Shown: positions 1 to 5,789, counted from the stretch's first letter. The stretch is 5,789 nt of DNA from an uncultured Pseudomonadota bacterium (GCA_937891875.1 CALATR010000600.1:1-5789); one strand, 5' to 3'. Numbers and translations are program-made. The notes: generated by a model not told the origin, from the letters alone.

Positions 1-281
1 GCCGGGATCTGCAGCAGCGCCTTGGCGTCGATCTCCTCCTCGAGAGTGCGCCCCTCGTCGAACGTGCCGCACAGGGTCACCGTCTCGGGCACCGAGATCA
101 CGAAGGGCCAGTCCTCGTCCCCCAGGTAGGTCGCCGGCTGGCAGTCCAGACCCGGGTCGATGATCGTGTCGCTGTCGGTATCGCTGTCCGTGTCCGTGTC
201 CGTGTCCGTGTCTGTGTCCGTGTCGTCACCGGTGCAGGCCGGGAGGGTCATGGCGAGCAGGATCAGAGGTAGAAGGCGCAC
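1..281 (-). CDS. Lipoprotein with Thr-Asp repeat linker (3' end off window)
   Basis: Only the first 93 residues are visible; the C-terminus lies beyond the left edge. I chose the GTG at 279-281 because GGAGG sits 4 bp upstream and because translation from it gives a complete lipoprotein signal peptide: Arg2, a hydrophobic run of Leu/Pro/Ile/Ala/Met, then the lipobox LPAC with the lipidated Cys at residue 16. The in-frame ATG at 249-251 would remove most of the hydrophobic core. Residues 17-39 are a low-complexity Thr/Ser-Asp linker (six TD units, then SD, TD, SD), probably an extended spacer between membrane anchor and folded domain. The visible domain (about 43-93) has Cys47 and Cys71 and is acidic; I do not recognise its family. 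The gene starts 11 bp after the stop of the large dikinase-like lipoprotein gene, so the two are probably co-transcribed. Confident as a lipoprotein, function unknown. Confidence 0.8.
   Translation of the reverse strand, partial: MRLLPLILLAMTLPACTGDDTDTDTDTDTDTDSDTDSDTIIDPGLDCQPATYLGDEDWPFVISVPETVTLCGTFDEGRTLEEEIDAKALLQIP
186..221 (-). repeat. Hexanucleotide tandem repeat, six copies
   Basis: Six consecutive copies of GTCCGT on the plus strand; the fifth copy has one C-to-T change. On the coding (minus) strand each unit is ACG-GAC (ACA-GAC in the variant), encoding Thr-Asp. Degenerate units continue on the low-coordinate side (168-185), giving Ser-Asp, Thr-Asp and Ser-Asp. The unit is two codons long, so gain or loss of copies would change linker length without breaking the reading frame. 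Confidence 0.9.
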
Positions 282-285
282 AGTT

Positions 286-290
286 CCTCC
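286..290 (-). promoter_or_regulatory. Ribosome binding site deciding the GTG start at 281
   Basis: The minus strand reads GGAGG at 290-286, followed by four bases (AACT) and the GTG. It lies in the 11-bp gap between the upstream stop codon (293-295) and the lipoprotein start. It supports the GTG over the later in-frame ATG at 251. Confidence 0.75.
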
Positions 291-292
291 AG

Positions 293-2377
293 TCAGCGCA
301 AGAAGGGTCGAATCTGCTTGATGATGAGGCGGCCGTCCGCGAGCACCTTCCACTCGGTGTCGAAGAGCAGCGTCGCCCCCTCGGGGATCTCGTGGTCGAC
401 GGGGTAGACGCGCTCGACCGCGTCCAGCGCCCGGGCGACATCGGCGCTCTGGTCCTCGTCGAGCACCCACTCGCCGGGCGGCAGCTGGCTGCTGCCGCGG
501 ATGCGCTCCAGGGTGATGTCATCACCGCTGACATCTGCCCAGGTCATCTCCGGGTACACGCCGGGGATCGAGGTCACAACGTCCAGATCGCCCACCTGGG
601 CGTTGATCAGGATCCGGGGATCGCTGCCGGTCGGGTTGCCGGTGAAGGCGACCACGTTGGCCTGCTCGTCCTTGGCCCGCGTGTTCACCAGGATCCCCAT
701 GGAGACCGCCGTGTGGTCGATGCCGAACCAGTCGCGCTCGTCCCAGGCGGCGGCGTTGAAGCTCGACGCCCACACCTCGAGCAGGGCAGCGCGCAGGGTG
801 CGCTCCCGGCTCTTGTCCCGGTCGCAGTGAGACGGTCCTTCCTCGTCCCCGTCGAGCTCGTCGGCGAGGCAGGCCGACGTCGAGTCGTACAGGCCGGCCC
901 CGGTGAAGCCCAGCGCATCCTCGGCGTTGGAGCTGCTGCGGAAGCGCACCATCGTGTCGTCGCCTCCCCAGGTCGCCCGGATCCGACCGGTCAGCGCGTC
1001 GATCAGCGCGTCATCAACAGCATCCTCCCGCGCGCGGATCGCGGCGCGCAGCTCGGCCAGGCGGGTGCGGCGCAGGGCCGCATCGCTGGTGAACGCAGGG
1101 TCGTTCGCCCAGGCGGCGACGGTGTCGGCGAAGCTGTGCTCCGCGGGCCCGGCCCCGAGATCGACGGTCCAGGTGGTCTCGCGCAGGAAGGCATCGCCGA
1201 AGTGCATGGGGACCAGGAAGCCCTTCAGCTGGAGCTCGGCGGGCACGTGGCGGTACAGGATGGCCAGGTTGCTGCCCTTGGCCCCGTAGCGAGCGAGGGC
1301 GTCGGCGCGATCGGCGGGGGTCGCGACGGGCACCTCCAGGAGCCCCTCCATCGCGGTCCAGGAGCGGTCGGCCTCGGGCACGACGATGGGATCGGGGCGG
1401 AACGTCGCCCACCACGCCTCGGCCTCCGCCTGGGTCGCGGTGCGCACGGCAAGCGCGTCCGGCCCGCACGAGACCCGCACCAGCTCGCCGTCGAGTCCGG
1501 CGAAGGCCGCCCGGGGGTCGGGCACGTAGCAGTTGGGCGAGCCCCGGCCGGCGGCGCGCACGTTGAGGTGGGACAGGATGCCCTGGCGGGTGCCGGTGAC
1601 GCTGCCGGCAATGACACGCTCGACGTCGACCGGCGCCTCGTCGAGCACCAGGACGTCCTGCCAGCCGTAGCTGCCGGCCCGGGTCGCCTGTTCGAAGGCC
1701 GCGGGGTCGAGCAGCCGGGCGCGTCCGAAGGCCACCGCCTCGGTGTAGACCTCGTAGGAGACGGGCTCGACGCCGCGGATCGGGAACGGCACGTCCGCCC
1801 AGTCGCGGGCGGCCAGGCGCTGGCGCTCGGTCTCGGGCACGTAGGACAGCCGCGGAAGCCCGGCGTCGGACGAGAACATCCGCCAGATCGCCTCGACGTC
1901 CTCCCGGCCGGGCGAGCTGGCTGGCACCCCGCCGTCCTCGAGCACGGTGAACCCGACCCAGGGACCGTCTTCGTCCACCTGCAGGGTCAGGGTGCCCGCC
2001 CAGAACTCGCGCGCGGAAGGATCGAGGATCAAGCCGAGGTATTCTGCCTGGGACAGGCCGGGGAAGCGGTCCTCGAAGCCCGTGGCGAGCAGGTCGTAGT
2101 GCAGGCGGTAGACGTGGGCGTCCATGACCAGCGCCTCGAGGCGCGCGTCCTCGCGGGCGGGCGCCAGGTACTTGGTCACGAAGCCGCCCTGGAACGGCAC
2201 GGCGAGGGCGCGGAAGGTGTCGACGTCGCCGACCCGGTGCACGCAGCCGCCGCCGACCAGCCCATCGCAGGAGGTCGGCAGGTCGGTGTGCGGGTCGCTG
2301 TCCGTGTCGCGCCCGTCGCAGGCAAGCCCCAGGAGGACCGCCAGCAAGCTCGCGCACCACGGCACGCCGTGTCTCAT
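293..2377 (-). CDS. Lipoprotein with PEP/pyruvate-binding (dikinase-type) domain, GWD-like
   Basis: 694 residues. The signal peptide has Arg2, a hydrophobic run at about 8-19 and the lipobox LGLAC with Cys20. A short Asp/Thr linker follows (21-32). Residues 40-250 are unrecognised. Residues 260-285 contain ILSHLNVRA (His270), matching the phosphohistidine motif LSHVSVRAR of plant glucan, water dikinases as I recall it. Residues 362-694 look like the ATP-grasp domain of PPDK/PEP synthase: YGAKGSN (Lys367), FRSSSNAED (479-487), FTGAGLYDS (491-499), then Glu675 and IKQIRPF (686-692), resembling the PPDK metal-binding Glu and Gln. The order His domain then ATP-grasp is that of glucan, water dikinase, not PPDK or PEP synthase. 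An activity transferring the ATP beta-phosphate via His270 is inference; the substrate is unknown, and ATP supply outside the cytoplasm is a problem for that idea. An ATG at 2419 would add 14 residues, but 2377 has GGAG 5 bp upstream and places the signal peptide at the terminus. A generic alternative name is PEP/pyruvate-binding domain protein. Confidence 0.82.
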   Translation of the reverse strand: MRHGVPWCASLLAVLLGLACDGRDTDSDPHTDLPTSCDGLVGGGCVHRVGDVDTFRALAVPFQGGFVTKYLAPAREDARLEALVMDAHVYRLHYDLLATGFEDRFPGLSQAEYLGLILDPSAREFWAGTLTLQVDEDGPWVGFTVLEDGGVPASSPGREDVEAIWRMFSSDAGLPRLSYVPETERQRLAARDWADVPFPIRGVEPVSYEVYTEAVAFGRARLLDPAAFEQATRAGSYGWQDVLVLDEAPVDVERVIAGSVTGTRQGILSHLNVRAAGRGSPNCYVPDPRAAFAGLDGELVRVSCGPDALAVRTATQAEAEAWWATFRPDPIVVPEADRSWTAMEGLLEVPVATPADRADALARYGAKGSNLAILYRHVPAELQLKGFLVPMHFGDAFLRETTWTVDLGAGPAEHSFADTVAAWANDPAFTSDAALRRTRLAELRAAIRAREDAVDDALIDALTGRIRATWGGDDTMVRFRSSSNAEDALGFTGAGLYDSTSACLADELDGDEEGPSHCDRDKSRERTLRAALLEVWASSFNAAAWDERDWFGIDHTAVSMGILVNTRAKDEQANVVAFTGNPTGSDPRILINAQVGDLDVVTSIPGVYPEMTWADVSGDDITLERIRGSSQLPPGEWVLDEDQSADVARALDAVERVYPVDHEIPEGATLLFDTEWKVLADGRLIIKQIRPFLR

Positions 2378-2481
2378 GCTCGCTCCGCGCGGTCCGTGCC
2401 CCGAAGCCACGCTCTGCACGAAGGTATACCGTGAGCCCGGCTCGACCGCAGGATCGGGTGCACACGCGATAGGCTCGCCCC
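2378..2481. promoter_or_regulatory. Divergent intergenic region with two short palindromes
   Basis: This 104-bp gap separates the leftward lipoprotein pair from the rightward sufS-sufU-moeA operon, so promoters for both should lie here or just inside the genes. GGTATACC at 2423-2430 is a perfect 8-bp palindrome and one of the few AT-richer spots, so it could supply a -10-like TATACC on either strand; I see no convincing -35 at the right spacing. GAGCCcGGCTC at 2433-2443 is a perfect inverted repeat with a 1-base centre. Both may be chance at this GC content. The minus-strand RBS GGAG for the lipoprotein is at 2383-2386. The sufS start has only a weak AGG at 2471-2473. Confidence 0.4.
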
Positions 2482-3705
2482 ATGTCCGCCACCCTCGACA
2501 TCGCCGCCGTGCGCGCCGCCTTCCCCGGCATCTCCGACGCCGACGCCTACCTGGACAGCGCCGCCACCGCCCAGAAGCCCGCCGCCATGCTGGACGCCCT
2601 GCGCTGGGCCTACACCGAGGCCTGCGCCAACGTGCACCGCGGGGTGCATCGCCGCTCCCAGCTGGCGACAGACGCCATGGAGGACGCCCGGGAGACGATC
2701 GCCACCTTCCTCGGTGCCGCCGCTCCCGAGGAGATCGTCTTCGTCCGCGGGGCCACCGAGGGGCTGAACCTGCTCGCCCACGGCCTGTCTGCCTTGCGCC
2801 TGCAGGCGGGGGACGAGGTGCTGGTCACGGCGATGGAGCACCACGCCAACCTGGTGCCCTGGCAGCTCGCCTGTGACCGGGTCGGCGCCACCCTGCGCGC
2901 GATCCCGCTGACCGCAGACGGCGCCCTCGATCTCTCCGCGCTGGACGAGGTCCTCACCGAGCGCACCCGCATCCTTGCCTGCGTGCACGCCTCCAACAGC
3001 CTCGGCACCATCAACCCCGTCACCGAGCTGGCCCGGCGCGCCCACGCAGTCGGCGCCCTGTGCGTGGTGGACGGCACCCAGATGGTCGTGCACGGCCCGG
3101 TCGACGTGCAGGCGCTCGGCGTCGACGCGTACGTGATGAGCGGCCACAAGCTCTACGGACCGACCGGGATCGGCGCGCTGTGGGCCCGCCGGGAGCTCCT
3201 GGAGGCCATGCCGCCGTATCAGGGTGGCGGGGAGATGATCCGCACGGTGACGCTGCAGTCGAGCACCTGGAACGACGTGCCCCACAAGTTCGAGGCCGGC
3301 ACGCCCCACATCGCCGGCGCCATCGGCCTGGGCGCGTCGATCGACTGGCTGACCGGACTCGGGTGGGACGCCGTCGCCGCCCACGAGCGCGACGTGCTGG
3401 ACTACGCGATAGCCGCCCTGGACACGGTCCCCGACCTGCGCCGCGTCGGCACCGCCGAGCCGCGGGTCCCCCTGCTCGGCTTCGTCCTGGAGGGCGTGCA
3501 CCCCCACGACGTCGGCAGCATCCTCGACCAGCACGGGGTCGCCGTGCGCACCGGCCACCACTGCACCCAGCCGGTCATGGACCACTTCGACCTGGCCGCG
3601 ACCGTGCGCGCGAGCTTCGCCGTGCACTCGACCCGCGCCGAGGTCGACCGGCTGGTGGACGGTCTGCTCGCGGTGCGCACGGTGTTCGGGCGGAGGTCGA
3701 CGTGA
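2482..3705 (+). CDS. sufS: SufS-type (group II) cysteine desulfurase
   Basis: 407 residues, normal for SufS. A cytoplasmic PLP enzyme that removes sulfur from L-cysteine, giving alanine and an enzyme persulfide used for Fe-S cluster and other sulfur-dependent synthesis. Visible landmarks: YLDSAATAQKP near the N-terminus (23-33), VHRGVH (51-56), His121 in MEHHAN (ring stacking on PLP), Asp197 and Gln200 in VDGTQ, SGHKLYGPTG with the PLP Schiff-base Lys223, and RTGHHCTQP with persulfide Cys361. VHPHD at 339-343 places His342 exactly 19 residues before the catalytic Cys, as in Bacillus subtilis SufS, where this His exchanges a zinc ligand with SufU. That predicts SufU, not SufE, as partner, in agreement with the next gene. 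VDGTQ and HHCTQP carry Thr where Ala is commoner. First gene of an overlapping operon; its RBS is weak. The specific name Csd/SufS is secure at family level. Confidence 0.96.
   Translation: MSATLDIAAVRAAFPGISDADAYLDSAATAQKPAAMLDALRWAYTEACANVHRGVHRRSQLATDAMEDARETIATFLGAAAPEEIVFVRGATEGLNLLAHGLSALRLQAGDEVLVTAMEHHANLVPWQLACDRVGATLRAIPLTADGALDLSALDEVLTERTRILACVHASNSLGTINPVTELARRAHAVGALCVVDGTQMVVHGPVDVQALGVDAYVMSGHKLYGPTGIGALWARRELLEAMPPYQGGGEMIRTVTLQSSTWNDVPHKFEAGTPHIAGAIGLGASIDWLTGLGWDAVAAHERDVLDYAIAALDTVPDLRRVGTAEPRVPLLGFVLEGVHPHDVGSILDQHGVAVRTGHHCTQPVMDHFDLAATVRASFAVHSTRAEVDRLVDGLLAVRTVFGRRST
3692..3696 (+). promoter_or_regulatory. Ribosome binding site of sufU inside sufS
   Basis: GGAGG lies within the last codons of sufS, 5 bp before the GTG at 3702. 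It supports the GTG as the sufU start and allows translational coupling across the GTGA overlap (3702-3705). Confidence 0.8.
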
Positions 3706-4118
3706 GCACGCTGTACGAGGGCTGGGTGCTGGAGCACAGCCAGGCGCCCCACCACGAGGGGCCGCTGGACGAGGCCACCCACGAGGCCCGCTGCGACAAC
3801 CCCCTGTGCGGCGACCGGGTCACGGTGCGGGTGGTGCTCGAGGACGATCGCATCGCGAAGATCCGCTTCCAGGCTCGATCCTGCGCCGTTGCCACCGCGT
3901 CCGCCTCCCGCATGACCGACCTCGCCCTGGGCCTGTCCCGCACCGACGCGACCGCGCTGGCCACCCGGGCGCGCCAGGGCGTCGACCCCAAGCAGCCCGC
4001 CCCCGAGCCGCCGCTGGAGCACCTCGCCATCGTGCGCGACGTGCGCTCCCGCCGCCGCTGCGCCACCCTCGCCTGGGAGGCGCTGGAGCAGGCGCTGAAC
4101 GCCCCGGAGACCGCATGA
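3702..4118 (+). CDS. sufU: SufU-type sulfur acceptor / scaffold protein
   Basis: 138 residues. SufU proteins accept persulfide sulfur from SufS through a zinc-bound cysteine and hand it on to Fe-S assembly; they resemble the IscU scaffold. Seen here: CDNPLCGD (31-38) with ligands Cys36 and Asp38, SCAVATASAS (60-69) with Cys61, and RRRCATLAWEAL (117-128) with Cys120. The 59-residue interval between the second and third cysteines fits SufU (longer insertion) better than IscU, and the IscU His-Cys pair is replaced by Arg-Cys, again as in SufU. The GTG start overlaps the sufS stop by 4 bp (GTGA) and is preceded by GGAGG; the first residues STLYEGWVLEHSQAP look like a true family N-terminus. The neighbours sufS upstream and moeA downstream imply one operon. 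No sufB, sufC or sufD is in view. Confidence 0.93.
   Translation: MSTLYEGWVLEHSQAPHHEGPLDEATHEARCDNPLCGDRVTVRVVLEDDRIAKIRFQARSCAVATASASRMTDLALGLSRTDATALATRARQGVDPKQPAPEPPLEHLAIVRDVRSRRRCATLAWEALEQALNAPETA
4106..4110 (+). promoter_or_regulatory. Ribosome binding site of moeA inside sufU
   Basis: GGAGA lies in the last codons of sufU, 4 bp upstream of the ATG at 4115. It fixes the moeA start at the ATGA overlap with the sufU stop. Confidence 0.7.
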
Positions 4119-5296
4119 TCCCCGTCGATGAGGCCCGCCGGCTCGCCACCGAGGGCCTGTCCTCCCTCCCCGCCGAGACCGTGTCCCTGGCCGACGCCCT
4201 GGGTCGCGCCGTCGCCGCGGACGTCACCGCCACCCGCGCCCTGCCCGGCTTCCACAACAGCGCCATGGACGGCTACGCGGTGCGCCACGCCGATCTCGGC
4301 GCAGGCGCGCTCGTCGTGGCCATGGAGATCCCGGCGGGCGTCGTGCCTGCGCGCGCCCTGGGTCCTGGCGAGGCGGCCCGCATCTTCACCGGGGCGCCCC
4401 TGCCCGACGGCGCCGACACCGTCATCATGCAGGAGGACGCCCGGCGCGACGGCGATCAGGTGCGCTTCACCGAGCGCCCGCCCAAGTGCGACAACGTGCG
4501 CTACCGCGGCGAGGACATCGATCTGGGCGAGGCGGTGGTGCAGCGGGGTCGCGCGCTCACCGCTGGCGATCTGGCCATGCTCGCCGCCCAGGGGCACTGC
4601 ACCGTCGCGGTCGTGCGCCGGCCTCGCGTCGCCATCGTGCCCAACGGGGACGAGCTGGTGCCCATCGATGCCCAGGTCGGCCCGGGTCAGGTCCCGAACA
4701 CCAACGCCCACATGCTGGCCGCCCAGGTGCGCGCCGCAGGGGGCGAGCCCTGGGCCTTCGATCCCGTCGCCGACACCCTCGACGCCGTGACCGAGGCCCT
4801 GCGCGAGGCGGCCGAGGGCGCCGATCTGGTGCTCACGACCGGCGGCATGTCGGTCGGCGACTTCGACCACGCCCGGGACGCCCTGCGGGCCGACGGACAG
4901 CTCGCCTTCTACAAGGTGCGACTGAAGCCCGGCAAGCCGCTCGGTCTCGGAAGACTGGGTGGAACGCCGATCCTCGGCCTGCCCGGCAATCCGGTCTCCG
5001 CCTTCGTGGGCTTCGAGCTCTTCGGTCGCCCCATGCTGCGCACCCTGGGCGGCTTTCACCTGGTCGACCATCCCCGCTTCGAGGGGCGCCTCGCCCGCGC
5101 CATCGGCCGCAACCGCACCCGCCCCGAGTTCGTGCGCTGCGACGTGCTCGCCGACGGACGGCTGCTCCCCTGGACCAAGCAGGGCAGCGGGATGATCAGC
5201 TCCCTGCTCCACGCGGACGCCCTGGCGCTCATCCCCGAGGGGCCGGGCTCCCTGGAGGAGGACGCAACGGTCCTCGCCGTCGATCTCCGGCGTTGA
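4115..5296 (+). CDS. moeA: Molybdopterin molybdenumtransferase MoeA
   Basis: 393 residues, close to the usual length of about 400. MoeA inserts molybdate into adenylylated molybdopterin to form the molybdenum cofactor, in the cytoplasm, as a dimer. The N-terminal part contains LPGFHNSAMDGYAV (43-56) with Asp52 and IFTGAPLPDGAD (90-101) with Thr92. The MoCF/MogA-like domain has VPNGDELVP (175-183), TTGGMSVGDFDHA (241-253) with Asp249, YKVRLKPGKPLG (266-277) with Lys271 and Lys274, and LGLPGNPVSAF (287-297). The C-terminal beta-barrel (about 320-393) is complete, ending in the usual LIPEG and VLAVDL segments. The NGDEL stretch has Asn where Thr is commonest (TGDEL). The ATG overlaps the sufU stop (ATGA, 4115-4118), indicating coupled translation. 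No other molybdenum-cofactor gene is in the window. The stop lies 3 bp from the stop of the opposing lipoprotein gene. Confidence 0.96.
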   Translation: MIPVDEARRLATEGLSSLPAETVSLADALGRAVAADVTATRALPGFHNSAMDGYAVRHADLGAGALVVAMEIPAGVVPARALGPGEAARIFTGAPLPDGADTVIMQEDARRDGDQVRFTERPPKCDNVRYRGEDIDLGEAVVQRGRALTAGDLAMLAAQGHCTVAVVRRPRVAIVPNGDELVPIDAQVGPGQVPNTNAHMLAAQVRAAGGEPWAFDPVADTLDAVTEALREAAEGADLVLTTGGMSVGDFDHARDALRADGQLAFYKVRLKPGKPLGLGRLGGTPILGLPGNPVSAFVGFELFGRPMLRTLGGFHLVDHPRFEGRLARAIGRNRTRPEFVRCDVLADGRLLPWTKQGSGMISSLLHADALALIPEGPGSLEEDATVLAVDLRR

Positions 5297-5299
5297 TCC

Positions 5300-5789
5300 C
5301 TACTCAGACGGCAGGGTCCCGAGCGAGATGGACAGGCCGACCGGGAGCGGCCGCCGGCTGTAGGTCAGCAGGCTCGCGCTCGCGCCGACCGTGCCGTCGA
5401 CGTACTCCCCGTCGGTCTGCAGCGCGAGCTCGATGTCGACGTCGACGGTGCACCCGCGGCGCGATGGGCAGTCCTCGAGCACGTCCAGGATGGAGTCGGT
5501 CGCGGACACGCTGCTGCCGGGCCGCAGCTCCACCCGCTGGTCGAGGTCCTGATCGACGTAGGTGACGTCCACCTCCGTCGTGCAGTCCTCACAGCCGACG
5601 TAGTGCTGGAGCTGGACATCGACGTCCAGCGAGCTGCCCGCGTAGCGGGATCGCGGCGGCAGCCCTCCGTCGCCGACCTCGATGGTCGCGCGGACCACCG
5701 CGACCGGCTGCTCCGGAGTCAGCTCGACGAAGGAGGATCCGCGCGTCGAGCCGACGAAGCTCACCTGCTTGTCGCACCCGGTCGCCCCC
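5300..5789 (-). CDS. Probable secreted lipoprotein, cysteine-containing, beta-rich (5' end off window)
   Basis: 162 residues are visible up to the TAG at 5300-5302; the start lies beyond the right edge. The reading frame stays open to the edge. The first visible residues, GATGCDKQ, fit the end of a lipoprotein signal peptide with Cys5 (visible numbering) as the lipid anchor, but the hydrophobic segment itself is not in view. The rest alternates hydrophobic and polar residues (for example VELTPEQPVAVVRATIEV and CTVDVDIELALQ), suggesting an all-beta, perhaps immunoglobulin-like fold. There are four further cysteines: two in VGCEDC and two in CPSRRGC, which could form disulfides outside the cytoplasm. 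An internal GTG at 5762-5764 is unlikely to be the start because it would lose the anchor cysteine. I do not recognise a family. Convergent with moeA, with a 3-bp gap and so no room for a private terminator. Confidence 0.7.
   Translation of the reverse strand, partial: GATGCDKQVSFVGSTRGSSFVELTPEQPVAVVRATIEVGDGGLPPRSRYAGSSLDVDVQLQHYVGCEDCTTEVDVTYVDQDLDQRVELRPGSSVSATDSILDVLEDCPSRRGCTVDVDIELALQTDGEYVDGTVGASASLLTYSRRPLPVGLSISLGTLPSE

Noticed and set aside
226..534. 102-codon minus-strand frame spanning the gap between the two left-hand lipoprotein genes
   Set aside because: Ser/Arg/Pro-rich out-of-frame translation overlapping the C-terminal IKQIRPF end of the dikinase-like protein and the signal peptide of the next gene.
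2378..2419. Upstream ATG start (2419) for the dikinase-like lipoprotein
   Set aside because: The 14 added residues are polar and would sit before the signal peptide. The ATG at 2377 has a spaced GGAG and gives a normal lipoprotein N-terminus.
392..2434. 680-codon open frame on the plus strand opposite the dikinase-like lipoprotein
   Set aside because: The translation is rich in Gly, Arg, Val and His without domain motifs, and it lies wholly antisense to a gene with clear PPDK-type motifs. Long antisense frames are expected at this GC content.
1014..2531. 505-codon minus-strand frame overlapping the dikinase-like gene and the sufS start
   Set aside because: Arg/Pro/Ala/Gly-rich low-complexity translation, out of frame with the real gene; a GC-bias shadow.
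2374..3627. 417-codon minus-strand frame antisense to sufS
   Set aside because: It mirrors sufS codons (His/Gly/Val/Asp-rich) and shows no family motif.
3060..3701. N-terminal extension of sufU back into sufS
   Set aside because: The extension is Arg/Gly/Pro-rich overlap with sufS. The GTG at 3702 has a good RBS and matches the family N-terminus.
3806..4114. N-terminal extension of moeA back into sufU
   Set aside because: The extension is an Arg/Pro-rich shadow of sufU. The ATG at 4115 has GGAGA 4 bp upstream and starts a normal MoeA N-terminus.
3575..5212. 545-codon minus-strand frame antisense to sufU and moeA
   Set aside because: Antisense shadow of two confidently identified genes, with no recognisable motif.
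1..5789. tRNA, rRNA, CRISPR array, insertion sequence or phage element
   Set aside because: I saw no tRNA-like arms, spaced direct repeats, transposase motifs or terminal inverted repeats. The only tandem repeat is the coding hexanucleotide at 186-221, which is not a CRISPR.

Overview
High-GC (about 70% by eye) bacterial chromosome fragment with tightly packed genes, short or overlapping junctions and GTG starts. Three of the six genes encode (or appear to encode) secreted lipoproteins. Two of these carry Asp/Thr/Ser-rich linkers directly after the lipobox cysteine, a style I associate with Myxococcota and related former Deltaproteobacteria. That assignment is inference from style and composition, because no phylogenetic marker gene is present.

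Layout. Positions 1-2377 are a leftward pair of lipoprotein genes: a 694-residue protein (293-2377) and, 11 bp downstream, a lipoprotein that runs off the left edge (1-281). The large protein has a C-terminal PEP/pyruvate-dikinase-type ATP-grasp domain. Ahead of it is a segment that looks like the phosphohistidine domain of glucan, water dikinases. A 104-bp divergent intergenic region (2378-2481) follows. Rightward from it run sufS (2482-3705), sufU (3702-4118) and moeA (4115-5296), joined by 4-bp start/stop overlaps, so they are almost certainly one translationally coupled operon. A leftward gene (5300-5789, 5' end off the window) converges on moeA with 3 bp between the stop codons. It encodes a probable lipoprotein with four cysteines after the predicted lipid-anchor cysteine.

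How the genes work together. SufS takes sulfur from cysteine as a persulfide and SufU accepts it. Residues in both proteins match the Bacillus-type SufS-SufU pair, including the SufS histidine used in zinc-ligand exchange. MoeA inserts molybdenum into molybdopterin. Their coupling suggests co-production of sulfur mobilisation and molybdenum cofactor assembly, although a general Fe-S role for SufSU with moeA as a passenger is equally possible. The lipoprotein genes have no evident functional tie to this operon.

I found no RNA genes, CRISPR array, insertion sequence or phage feature. The most interesting item is the lipid-anchored dikinase-like protein.
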